Positions 47,501 to 58,944 of a DNA stretch of 64,000 nt are shown here, in pieces. A model generated the notes under the pieces. It did no database searches. It was not told the origin of the DNA and was given only the letters and a program-made list of their open reading frames with translations. Source of the DNA: Congeria kusceri (Eukaryota > Mollusca > Bivalvia > Myida > Dreissenidae); the NCBI GenBank assembly GCA_027627225.1, contig CM051033.1, positions 47,704,016 through 47,768,015 of the forward strand, written 5' to 3'. How positions within the stretch are numbered: the stretch's first letter is position 1; the number at the start of each line of letters is the position of its first letter. The translations under genes and the position numbers were made by a program.

Positions 47501-50500
47501 ATCAATGAGAGAAAGGCACAAATTGTGTTTGCAGGTACACTTTGTTAAAAAAATAACTCATTGCATTAGGGCAAAAAAAAACCTACACCTACATACATTT
47601 TGCTGAAACCATCAACAAAATAAAACAAATATTTCCTCAACAAAAATCACCAAATTTGTTTGTTCCAATCAAATAATGTTGTCTAGATTTTTCATACAGT
47701 TCAAGAACACTGCACTTGGCAATGCAATATTTTGATCCAACGAAACATAGTTAAATAATTGAAAAGGAAAGAGCAAAGACATGGTATAAAGATATATTTG
47801 TGTCCTACAAAACGACCAACATAACTGATACTTGATTTGATCAAACATCAATATTTTCAATAGTAATCAAGATAAAGATCTAAAAGTTTGTGACGTAATG
47901 TAAGATTGACAATACATCTGTATATGACAACATCCCATATTCAGAAAATTTGCTTGATACTAGGTTTTTACTCTAATCACTCGATTTGGAGATTGCTACA
48001 TTATTGTGTATACAACTCATTAGTGCTCAAAATGGAGGAAATGATATCACCGAGTGCATTTCTAGTTCATGATAAAATTGTAACATGTTATTATTCACTC
48101 AGACTGCAAAAACGAGTGAAACGATATCATTCATACTTGCACTTGAAATACAATAATTTCCTATAGGGAAATAAAATGCACAAAGATACTTTCCTTTTCA
48201 ATATATAATTTCCGCACGTGTAACCTTTGCTTAATTTAATCAGGTTCACAGATTACGTTATGCACAGAAGATGGAGGTAAAGACGCATGTGAGAAATGTT
48301 CCCCCGGCTGGCATGGAACTTACATCACCTCATCAATTGATTTGAACCCTGAACAGTGTTTTCAGTACTCTCCGAAGCACGAGACGTGTGCCTTAGGTTG
48401 GTACATGAAAATTGGATAAATATAGTCATAGTGTTAAATTCATAAATGCATTTTGAAAATTATATAAATCAATGTTTCCGTTGGTGACAAGGACTTTTAC
48501 CAATGTATTTTGACGAAATGCTTTAAATTAAACACAATCACATGAAGGTCACAACTCGACAGCTAAATTTAGCATTATTTTCAGCGGCCACATTGTCTCA
48601 TCTCGATTTTATGTCACTTTGACAACTCGACATAACTTTTTAGACAATGTATTAATACGCTAAATTCAAATTACAATGCAGTCCCTTTTTATATAAAATG
48701 GCAGAGATAGATATTTACACGTACTTTAAATAAAACGTTGATTAAATTTATTCAACTTATTCTTTCTTTATTCTGATACTGTTATACTGAATGTCGATTA
48801 TTTAGTTTGAAATGGCTAATGTTGAAGGCTGATAATATAGGGTTAATTTGTATGTACCTGCCGTATGCAGTCATACATATTATGGCTGTGCATAGTGTGC
48901 AATTTAAAGTCGTTTTGAACAAGTATAAAAGAAACAATTGATGAAGTAGTGCATTTTTAATGAGACAATGTAACAAGAAAGACTTGCATTGCCAGACACA
49001 CTGATTTTTGTTAAAATCCTTTATTGGAAGGTTACAAGCAGCTTCGATAGTTTGTATTGCATATCCATTATTGCACTTTTTCAGAAAAAAAATGCATTAT
49101 ACTTTGTAGATGACAACGCATGGGTAGAGTTCTCAAAGGCGAAACACGGTATGCCATGTCGATGTGACGAGGCGAGGTGTTACCATGGGTCACCGGCTGA
49201 GTTCGGCTGTCTTTACAAGGAATGTGGGCATGACGCCCAGTTAGATCCATACACTGGAGGTGAAAATAACAATAATACAGGATAGTTACGGTATTAATTA
49301 TCTATTTGTTTGGTTGTCGTTGTACAGCAAATGAAGGAGCTAGAATTCTCAAAATGTTGAAATGCGTATTAATACCGGTGTTTTGGTTGTCGTATAGAGC
49401 GAATTAATAGGTGGTATTCCCAAAATGTGGAATTCTCTTGGCTGTAGTCGTACAGCGAATGCACGATCTGATCTGAAAGTTTTAACATGTTGAGGAACTT
49501 ATTGGCAAGGTCAATTTACATAATTATGTAAATATGGCAGTAATAAAAATGCTTATGACATTTCTGTTTGTAAAATTTTGATAAATGTTTTCAGTTAATA
49601 GGAGTTGCTGATACACACGTTCATAGAAAGTCTACTTCATTCTACTGTATGGTTTTGGGAACATTAGTTAGTCCGGCAAACAGTGTGTTTTAGTTCTATT
49701 CAAGGTAGTTGTTAACTGAAAATAGTAACTTAACGCCTGTACACAGTGTCCCTGAGATGTGTAATCAATCAAACTTGCAAGTCCGATGTCAAAGTTTACA
49801 ATAGTTTAGTACAATGGAGAGGCTATAATGTAAAGACCGCCACGGGCCCAGTAAATCTCGCAATTCAGAAATGCAAGTGGTCTACACATTATGTTTGTAG
49901 TAAGCCCATCCTTTCATTTGCAGAATGCAATCCATGTGGACCATTGAGATACAAGACACACGTCTGTGGCTCTTGTTTGGTGAATGAAACTGCTTGGAGG
50001 TAGTGTTACATGTTAAATATTTCTAAGACTATTTTGATTGATATAAGATCGGCGTTGTTTTTTTTCATTGGCATTCTCCCCGAATTAACCAATCGTTCCA
50101 CAAATATTGAAACGTCATTTTGGTCATGTGATTTGAACTGCTATTCACTGGTATTGTTATAGAACTGGATTAAACGTCTATCCTGTTCATTGACATACAG
50201 TCTTTGTTATTGGGTATTTGTCAAAGAATTGTAAAATCCGATATTGTATGTTCAGAAGATAGTTTTGTCAAGCAAATCATTTACTTTTTCAATGTTGTTG
50301 TTTTTCAAATCAATATACGTGTGATGTATACTAACTCAAATCAATAGTAACTAACTAACTTTTGCAATGGCCAAATATGACATTGCAAAACGATAACGTT
50401 AACATGACGATTTATATTGATTTCATAGGTTGTCTGAAGAAAAGAGAACGAAGTCTCTAAACGAAAAGACAGACGAAAATGTAATAACAGGTACTGGCAT

Positions 50501-51304
50501 GTCGTTTCTTTCTTGGATAATTTTCTCATTTCATCTGTTTACATTAAATATTTCTGAATGTGTGTCATTCGCTTTTTCATCGTGACCGTCTTGGTGTATT
50601 GTTTATCAGTCCGTTTCTTTCATCAGTCAACCACCAAATACAAGTCATTACATATAGCAAATTCATTCATAGTACTACGTGAGTGTTCCATTTTTTCTTA
50701 TATTCTAGTGTCAGAAAATGTGAATATACCAGACATCGCTGCCATGACTACATCTGTGCCCTATAAATCAGAACCATACTCCGTCGACAATGAAGTTTCG
50801 ATACCTACAAAAATCAACAGATCTATTTTTAATTATGATGGAGCAGAACTCTCTATAGTCGCGTATGTGAAATATGTGGTAAACAATTTCGAAATTGTCA
50901 ATTTGAAAGTCTGTTATAGGTTCCTTTAACATGTTTTAACAACACAAGACTTGAATTTGTAGAATAATCTCCGCTGCCATGCTTGTGGTACTAGGGAATG
51001 CAGTGGTGATAACTTTGCTGATTAGACGCATCTTCCTGAAGAATGGCGGAGTGTCTCAAGAAACTCAGAAATACAACAGCGGGCAATGCATAGAAGGTAT
51101 CCATGTATATAATGTTTATACACAGTATGAGAGAGTAACAATGTGTTCCTGAAATACTAAAGAATAATCATTCAAGAACTTATCATGAACACATTGTTTT
51201 TAACATACATTTTGTCAGGTTTAACATACAAAGAGCTTAAACAGTTCTTCATCAGGGAAGAGGAATATGGCGTAGGATGGATGCGGCTAAATTCACAGCA
51301 TTAA
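44545..51304 (+). CDS. TNF-receptor-like cysteine-rich single-pass membrane protein (8 exons, 5' incomplete)
   Basis: Exons: 44545-44654, 48244-48396, 49110-49259, 49747-49999, 50429-50490, 50709-50862, 50963-51096 and 51219-51304, ending TAA. Every junction is AG/GT and the phases agree throughout, giving 366 residues in one frame. Residues 1-130 are cysteine-rich, with ECPKYQ, CCQPVFTCPRG, CEKCSPGWHGTYIT and CRCDEARCYHG, a spacing like TNF-receptor cysteine-rich domains. Exon 4 adds ten cysteines of less clear class. Possible N-glycosylation sites are NTT, NQT, NET and NRS. Exon 6 is a Ser/Thr/Pro-containing stalk. Exon 7 carries a ~20-residue hydrophobic segment (IISAAMLVVL...) followed by RR, so the N-terminus should be outside. 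The tail is ~52 residues, has no death domain and contains VSQETQ, close to TRAF-binding PxQET sites. The signal-peptide exon was not found. Family assignment is inference; the gene structure is seen. Confidence 0.72.
45000..45935. repeat. Threefold ~390-bp direct repeat inside the first visible intron
   Basis: Related blocks at about 45000-45178, 45377-45550 and 45773-45935 share 'acaggtaccgtatt', 'tatacattgatgcatg' and 'gtcgtttggaacaaaatat', with spacing near 380-396 bp. Copies are well diverged. No coding content. Confidence 0.6.
45936..48243. other. Remainder of the first visible intron, AT-rich
   Basis: No repeat, exon or RNA gene was recognised in this 2.3 kb. Short frames on either strand lack domains. 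Confidence 0.45.
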
Positions 51305-51369
51305 GCATTTACTTCATTGATGGCATTTCATGAGCGATTTTGTAGGAGACTTGTCTACAGCATAATTTG

Positions 51370-51790
51370 CATATTTTGGATGGGGCTTTAAATGCACTTT
51401 CGTGGGAGTTCGTTTAAAGCACTGATTTGCATATTTTGGACGGACCTCACATGCGCTCTCTGGAGTACGTTTAACGCACTTAGTTGCATATTTTTAACGG
51501 ACCTCAAATGCGCTCTCTGGAGTACGTTTAAAGCACTTAGTTACATATTTTGGACGGGACTTCAAAAGCGCGTCGGAGTTGGACTTCAAAAACACTTCTG
51601 AGGAAGACTTCAAATGCGCTCTCTGGAGTACGTTTGAGGCACTTAGTTGCATATTTTGGATGGGACTTCAAAAGCGCGTCGGAGTTGGACTTCAAAAGCA
51701 CTTCTTAGGGAGACTTCAAATGCGCTTCTGTGGGAGTTCGTTTGAAGCACTAATTTTAATTTTGGCCATATTTTGGAGGGGATTTCAAAG
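51370..51790. repeat. Tandem array just after the receptor stop codon
   Basis: Units carry 'catattttggacgg', 'tcaaatgcgctctctggag' and 'tacgtttaaagcact'. The 'gtttaa-gcact' anchor lies at 51412, 51469, 51526, 51632 and 51739, so units of 57 bp are followed by longer ones of ~106 bp containing an inserted 'agcgcgtcggagttggac' block. It begins only ~65 bp after the TAA, so it may be in the 3' untranslated region or an intron. Confidence 0.75.
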
Positions 51791-52235
51791 GTGTTCCACC
51801 TAAGGATGCTTCCAGGGGTGGGGGGAGGGGGACATCATTCATGCTTTAAGTGCGCTACAAATGTATTGCTTTTGTGGATGGGCTATGCTAAAAACGTCGA
51901 CCTTTAAACAAAATAAAAGGGGGGTAGGGGTTGCTTCAAAAAAAGCAAATCAATAGGTTGCTTTAAAATGATTTTACGCTAGATGTTAATGTTTAATGTG
52001 ACATGTATTTTACCAAGGTTTATGGTGGCATAGAACTGCCTTACGATAACTACCTAAGGTTCGCAAAAAATTTCGTGTTGCCACTTAAGTTTCGTGTTAT
52101 TTATTTTATATCTTAATAGCGTTTGCGATTTTCTTTCGACGTAAGATTTGTATTTGCTTAATGAAAAACAGGCCTGAAACTGCCCAGAACTGACATCAAA
52201 ATTTCAGTTAATAAAAACTTATTTAGTATCACAAA

Positions 52236-53100
52236 TATTAACTAGTTAAAATTTGCGTTGTAAGATAGTTATCATGATAATATTTGTTTTAGATAACTGG
52301 CAACACGAATTGGTTTGCGAATACATTTGCGATACATGAAAACGAAGTGGTTTCGCGAATATCAACGTGTTAAGATTTGCGTTTTAAGATAATTATCATG
52401 ATAATATTCGTGTTAGATAACTGGCAACACGAATTGGTTTGCGAATACATTTGTGATACATGAAAACGAAGTGGTTTCGCAAATATTAACGTGTTAAGAT
52501 TTGCGTTGTTAGATAATTATCATGATAATAATCGTGTTAGATAACTTGCAACACGAACTTGTTTGCGAATACATTTGCGATACATGAAAATTAAGTGGTT
52601 TCGCGAATATTAACGTGTTAAGATTTGCGTTGTAAGATAATCGTGATAATATTCATGTTAGATAACTGGCAACGTGGATTGGTTTGCGAATAGATTTGCG
52701 TTACATAGAAATTAAGTGGTAACACGAATATTATCTAGTTAAGATTCGCTTTGTCAGATAAGTGATATGATAACAATCATGTTAGTAAGGTAATGAAGAC
52801 TTAGCGTCAAATTAAGTGGTAACACGAAAATTATGTAGTTAAGATTCGCCTTTTCAGATAATTATCATGATAATCTTCGTGTAAGTAAGATAATGCGGCA
52901 GACCTCGCGCACAAATTAAGTAGTAACACGAATATTATCTAGTTAATATTCGCGTTGTCAGATAATTATCATGATAATATTCGTGTTAGTAAGATAATGA
53001 AGACCTAGCGCCGAATTAAGTGGTGGTAACACGAATATTATCTAGTTAATATTCGCGTTGTCAGATAATTATTATGATAATGTTCGTGTTGGTAAGATAT
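52236..53100. repeat. Tandem array of ~124 bp, then ~104 bp, with palindromic TTATCATGATAA
   Basis: The palindrome TTATCATGATAA or near variants recurs near 52271, 52395, 52519, 52639, 52764, 52864, 52968 and 53071. The first units (~124 bp) also share 'ggcaacacgaattggtttgc' and 'gatacatgaaaa'; the later ones (~104 bp) share 'attaagtggtaacacgaata' and 'ttatctagttaa'. The change in unit length suggests a deletion that then spread. Non-coding. Confidence 0.82.
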
Positions 53101-54170
53101 AAAGGACATTTGTTGATTTCGGTGTAAGATCGTATTTTATTTCACGAGTGTTCATAGAAAATGATATTTTCACGAGTGAAAAAAATATATTTTGTATGAT
53201 CACGATAACTCTATATTATCCCCAAAAATGTGGTTTCGTAGTAAGAATTTCTTTGGTTTAATCAGTCACACTGAATATATAAAATTAAAATTTCTAAGCA
53301 TTTATCTTCTGTACTGCATTTCTTTGGTAATGTTTGCTTTCATTAAATGTTAATTGCTATATATAAGCTAACATCATGCCTTATTTTAACCATTGTCATC
53401 TTTTATTGGGGATTTAATTCATTTTGACACACGCAAAACTTAAGCAGTTTTAATGCATAAGTGCATGTTATATAATTGAAAATAAAATCAAAACAAGACC
53501 GGTGACCATAAGTTTTTGTTTCATTTTTCACTTAGTATTTGTATGTATTCCTTGTAGACAAATTATCAATATGATCTATTATTGAGAAAAAAATAGCCAA
53601 AACTGTAGCAACTCTCCTTCATGCACATTATGTATTATTTTTTATTCTCAAAAATCTAGGAATCAATTTAATTGTATCTATTTAAGGACGATTCTTGCGG
53701 CTAAATATTGCAATTTAACTTATCAGTAATTTTCTGATTGCATAGGGGCTATATTTTATGACCCCTATCGACTGAATGCATTAAAACATCGGAAAACGAC
53801 GCCGGGTTTTGGCGATGATCGGCTGCAATCGCCGAAGCGGCTAAGTGGATTATTGGATTTTCAATAGCGCACCAGAGTGGCGGTTATTCTTTCATATGAC
53901 ATGTGTATTTCGTTTGTTTCTTCTGCTAAAAAAAATATTTCTCTTAATGGACATTGGTTGAAACGGATTTTGTTTTTGCAAACGACGTGTCTTCTGTACA
54001 TTTTGATGTATTGTGGCACCGAATTACTTTAAATATTTTAATGTTCATCAGTTTATGTACAGACAACATGTGCTTTTGTCTGAATCGCAAATGCATTTTG
54101 TATTTCTTACAGGTGACTACAATCAAGCGATATGCAATGGCTAAGAAAGTACATTACATATCTTTTCATA
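53101..54170. other. AT-rich stretch without recognised gene
   Basis: Between the array and the palindromic element. No domain or RNA gene was seen; open frames around 53944-54295 run into the MITE and are not supported. Confidence 0.45.
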
Positions 54171-54433
54171 TGTGGCGTGTCGTGGGAAAACCGGTCTTAA
54201 TGCATGTGCGTAAAGTGTCGTCCCGGATCAACCTGTGCAGTCCGCATAGGCTGATCCAGGACGGCAATTTCCGCCTACAGTGGATTTATGGTTAAAAGAA
54301 AATTCCTTGAAACAGAAAATACCATAAAAGCGGAGAGTGCCGTCCCGGATTAGCCTGTCCGGACTGCACAGGCTAATCCGGGACGACACATTACGCACAT
54401 GCATTAAGACCGGTTTTCTCACGACGCCCCTCA
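54171..54433. mobile_element. ~260-bp palindromic MITE
   Basis: The ends are long, near-perfect inverted repeats: 'GGCGTGTCGTGGGAAAACCG' and onwards at the left, and the complement of 'GGCGTCGTGAGAAAACCGG' at the right. Each arm continues through 'tcttaatgcatgtgcgtaa' and 'tgtcgtcccggat'. Each arm also holds its own small hairpin ('ggctaatccgggacg'-type). No coding sequence. This family looks like one common in bivalves (general knowledge). Confidence 0.8.
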
Positions 54434-54799
54434 TATTTATTTCATGTCTCTTTCGTTACCCACTAACTCGAAACCGTTGGATATAACATAAATAAATCTA
54501 TTATCAAATTCAAACATAGACTCGTTTATCCTACATCAACGGATACATTCGGATTTGAATGAGAAAATAAGAATTGTGCATGCGTCATCAATCGATCTGA
54601 CTCGTCAAGACGCTGTATATACATGTATACAATAGTTCGCTTCGCAGCGAAGTATTTTTTAAGCTTTACGTGTATCTCCTAATGCGCATTTTGAACATAT
54701 GTTACTCTCAAGATTTATAATATTATTATTTTTAAAATATACTGACATCATAGGAATCAGTGTATGTCAATGATGTTGTGGTTTTTTTTCAATTTTCAG

Positions 54800-54894
54800 A
54801 GTCAAGCATAACATCAGGTTGCACGTGTCAGTCCGCCGCTTTTCTGTGCAGCATCAGATGCGTTTGTGATTGCCAACACAGTTCTATTTTATAA
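54800..54894 (+). CDS. Alternative terminal exon of the receptor gene (no membrane anchor)
   Basis: Two acceptors are possible: after 'aattttcag' (exon from 54800) or after 'cataacatcag' (exon from 54818), both in the phase used by exons 3 and 5 of the receptor gene. It encodes CTCQSAAFLCSIRCVCDCQH and stops at TAA 54892-54894, closely matching the terminal exons at 13348 and 17672 (same length from 54818, same cysteine pattern). Spliced to exon 3 it would give a 162-residue product, and to exon 5 a longer one, both without the transmembrane exon. This is inferred from phase and homology; there is no transcript evidence. Confidence 0.6.
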
Positions 54895-54954
54895 ACGGAC
54901 TTATTAACAGAATTACGTATTTTAGAAAAATAATATCCAAAAGTTTCTAAAAGA

Positions 54955-55790
54955 TCCCTATGTCCAAGGTCAAGGTCACACCTAGAGGTCAAAGTTCAAA
55001 ATTGGCACTTTACTTGTATATGCTTATAACATGCCATGGATTTTAAAACTACCTGGCACAAATGTTAGCCTCAATGAGACAGCATAAAATGCACATGAAC
55101 CAGGTCAGCAGCTCAATGGTCAGGTTACACTTAGAGGTCAAAGGTCAAAATCAGCTTTTTGCTTGTCCGGACTATGACTTGGCCATGGCATGAAGGATTT
55201 TGACATTACTTGCACAAATCTTTGCTTTAATGAGACTGCATCTAACGCACATGAACCAGAACTATAGGTCAAAGATCAAGGTTAAACATAACATCAAAAG
55301 TCGATATTGGCTTTGAGTATAATAATGAGTTCGATTTGTTCTTTTAACGAGATTTCTGTTGGCAACTTGTCGAGCCCGTTGTCAAGAAAGCAACTTTATA
55401 TTGTAATCATTTTAACGTCACTTTGGAATCAAGTTGTATAAAACCTATATTATACCTGTGTGTGTGACCTTTACCTTTGAGTAAGGAACACTTTGTCTTG
55501 CACGCAACATGGTGTCGCCATTTGGTGAACATTTGTGAAAACTATTTAAAACTACAAACCACAAGTAAAGAACGGCTGGTCTGGACAAGCGGTATCATGC
55601 TTGGACCTCTAAGTGTGACCTTGACCTTTAAGTTAGGGACACAGGTCTTGCGTGCGACATGCCGTCTCCACATGGCGAACATTTGTGACAAGTTATTTTA
55701 AAATTCCCTAATGAATGATGACAACAGTCCGGACAAGATCGGACGGACGGACGAACGCATGCACGGACGCATTCATTCATATACACCGAA
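54955..55790. repeat. Dispersed repeat with 'aggtcaaaggtca' units and 'ggacggacggac' end
   Basis: It begins 'ccaaggtcaaggtcacacct', repeats 'agaggtcaaagttcaaaat' and 'ttagaggtcaaaggtcaaaa', then mirrored segments ('gtgtgaccttgacctttaag', 'cacatggcgaacatttgtga') and ends 'ggacggacggacgaacg'. The two halves run partly as an inverted repeat. This is a common mollusc-type dispersed element; the 74-codon frame inside (55477-55701) is not supported as a gene. Confidence 0.6.
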
Positions 55791-56446
55791 CAGTCTGCCC
55801 ACATATTTCTCTTGGTTTTGCTTCTTAGCTTGTCTCAACAACAGTCTTTTTACGTAATAGCGTTTTTGTTATTTATCAATCAACTGATTATTCAAAGGAA
55901 ATTATACGAGTGTTCATTTTGACGTGTAGCTTATCAATCGCAATGGCTTATTAACTATCGTAGATTTAGTTTATAAGATGTACTACAAAAATGTTGACAT
56001 TATCTAAAAATGTATTTTGTCGTTTAATTGTGGTGTGTCCGTTTTAAATATAGTTTTCTCTCTTAGCAATTTTGCACCATCTGCTAGTTGGAATAGTATT
56101 TTTGCTACTGATTTATTCTTGGGATTCTTATGAATTTCAGTTTGTAAAAAATATCTTTGCCCTTCTCATTTTATGTCCATCTACTGACAAAGTGCGAGCA
56201 ATTGGCGCTGATATCATTCTAACTGTCTGTTTATGTTATAATCATATGGTTGTGTAATAGTTATATATCGCTTAGTAATAATTCAAAAAACAATTGTGTG
56301 TTAGAATTGTACATCGCTGGGTTATAGATATATGTTGGTCGGTTATAATAATATCTTGTTAGGTTACAATAATACATGTGTTGGCTTGTTATAATTTATT
56401 GTTTTTCAAATAATTCCACGTAGTTTTGTTTGTCGTGAAATGGGAT
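55791..56446. other. AT-rich stretch without recognised gene
   Basis: A hydrophobic 61-codon frame at 56072-56257 follows a plausible splice acceptor, but it has no homology I recognise. Confidence 0.4.
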
Positions 56447-56515
56447 TTGTAACCCTATATGGGACCCAGTTGGGTTTTGCAAACTCGGTTTGCATGGGTC
56501 CCATGTGTATTTCGT
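56447..56515. repeat. Single fragment of the GGGACCC-type repeat
   Basis: It contains 'ctatatgggacccagttggg' and 'gcatgggtcccatgtgta', related to the arrays at 21270, 33301 and 58945, here as an isolated partial unit next to the (TA)n tract. Confidence 0.6.
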
Positions 56516-56533
56516 TTATAAATATCCAGTTTG

Positions 56534-56721
<188 letters not shown>

Positions 56722-57012
56722 CATTGCAAAATACAATAAACAATAACTATTCTATGAATTTTACACACAAGCTGTGGCGTATATAGATATAAATTTCATA
56801 ATTAAGTTCGTTCCTGAAAATACAACAACACATTTAATCAGTTCTTACTTTAATTGGATTGCCAGTTGCAGAAACTTATTAGTAATTAACATATGTATTT
56901 TGTCATATAAGAGTATTCAGTAGATTTGTTAGTTCCTATTTTTTACGCTAACAATGCATTCATTTATGTACTATATATGTACAATGAATCACTTTTTTCT
57001 TCATTTATACAG

Positions 57013-57086
57013 GAACAATAAACCATATCACACATATTCATGAGGACATTTTGGCCTGTGTTAGAACAATCGACCGTACCATTTAG
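57013..57086 (+). CDS. Possible additional terminal exon (low confidence)
   Basis: A good acceptor ('tttttcttcatttatacag') is followed by 24 codons in phase 1 ending TAG. The peptide begins TINHITHIHEDILACVRTID. The phase is compatible with the phase-1 donors of the receptor gene upstream, but there is no homologue in the window and it may be chance. Confidence 0.15.
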
Positions 57087-57392
57087 ATCATACTGACTAT
57101 TCTAGAAAGATACGATTCTGCAAATAAAACATAATTGTAAACTGCACATATGTGGCACAATAAAACACCAATCAAAGAATGACACACACTGCGTAAGTTC
57201 AGACATATTTAAAAGCCAAGCACAGTGTAGACAAACACTTGATGTGACGCTATAGCACACAGCCTTTACTGGTATTAAGGTAATGTGGAAACCAGAAAAT
57301 TTATAATTATAACAGTTAATTGAGCCGATCAATATTTGGGCGTCAGAACTATGGGGTATTGCACATTCATTTGTTTACATCCGCTGCAGTTT

Positions 57393-57765
57393 CAGGGGCG
57401 TAGCTTGGGTTCAAAAAATCATTTAAATGTATAGGCACAATAGGCGGAATCTACAAAATGACGCTGTACGCAATAATTTGTGCCAGGAGAGTTTATACTC
57501 GTATGTGGCTACAAACAACTAACTTCAGATAAACCCCGATTTTACAAAATAATTGTAAAATAAGCGTGTGTTTCTTGAAATTTGTTTCATACTGTCGTAA
57601 TCGACTCGTTAAACAATGAAGTATCAACACAGCCAAGAAAGATCCCCTGACCCCCATCCCCCCTCTTGTTTTTATTGCATTTTTTGGCATATTTAAATTT
57701 TTCATCTCTGGAAAAAAAAATGTATAGGCACGTGCCAATAGTGCCTAAAGGAAGCTACGCCCCTG
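57393..57765. mobile_element. 373-bp CAGGGG-ended DNA element
   Basis: It starts CAGGGGCGTAGCTT (57393-57406) and ends AAGCTACGCCCCTG (57752-57765), a perfect 14-bp terminal inverted repeat. 'tgtataggcac' recurs near both ends as well. CAGGG-type termini fit hAT-like transposons. No clear target-site duplication was found, and the only open frame, on the - strand (57493-57738), shows no transposase motif. Confidence 0.65.
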
Positions 57766-58944
57766 ATTTTCGTATCCCCCTCACCAACAAGTAATTTTCT
57801 TCAGTCTCCTCTGTGTTCGCTTGCCATGCATTCTTGATTGCTCGGCCTGTTCTGAAAGTATAAATAAAAAAAACATGTGTTGAAATGAAATTATACATTT
57901 CAAATACATAGGATTCAACACAAAAAATATGTTCTAATGAAAGTTGATATACATCTTTTAAATTGTCCTTGAAAACACTAATTTATTTTAATGTACGAAA
58001 TCACTTGAAATATAATTAATTAAGATAGATGGAACTGAATTTTGAAACATGCAATAACATTTCCCTGTTTGATAGCCACATTATATTTTTACAGACAAAC
58101 AACAATTTTATTTTCATAAAATAAAAAACAACAGTGTTATTTCAATAAAATATCAAACTTACTTTATCAAGCTTGCGGAAGATGAATTTAGGTAGTTTTC
58201 CTTCATTTCTGAACAATAGAGTCAATTGTGGTATACCATGTAGCTCCCTCCTTATCTACACACATGTGTTAAGAGATATGTATTATATATCTGTTAGCAG
58301 CTAATTACAAATACGCATCAAAAGAAATAAATTTTCATGTTATTGCGACTACCAGTATAGGCCAGACTACTGCAGATAAGATTAACATCATAAGCTGTTA
58401 TTGTCACAAAAACATGTTCAAGGATGTCCAAGTTTTACTACAAAATATTTCTGCAATTTTAATGACTGTGGGTAGGATAGGTTACTAAATAACATAAAGC
58501 GTGCGTTTCGGTACAATAACCGAAGGCGCATATGAAGCGACCTCAAGTACACAATAATCAAATTATTGTTTTCTGAATAAATTATTATTACAATTGAAGT
58601 TTTTCTAATGAAACAAACTTTGCATAGATAGATCTACATGTAAACATTTTGAATTAGATAATTAATATCGTATAGCAAGCTTACATATTACGTATGAAGG
58701 CATGAACACCCATGACTTTGCTGTTCCTTTCTTTTGCAATTAAATATTTTAATAATGCATAAATAAAACATGATAATGCAAGGCATGTGTAGATGAAATA
58801 TAGAACTCATAGTTTGTGTATTAGATTGCTTCAGCTAATTCACACATTTACATTACAACTCAAATGCATTGAAATTGTTCCAAAAATTCGTTGCATGTAT
58901 AACGTTAATCAGTTAAGTGCCATAAGTTCATTGTATTCCTGTGA
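57766..58944. other. AT-rich stretch without recognised gene
   Basis: Nothing recognised apart from short open frames without domains. Confidence 0.45.

Noticed and set aside
55477..55701. 74-codon + frame
   Set aside because: It lies within a common dispersed repeat ('gtgaccttgaccttt' units), so coding is unlikely.
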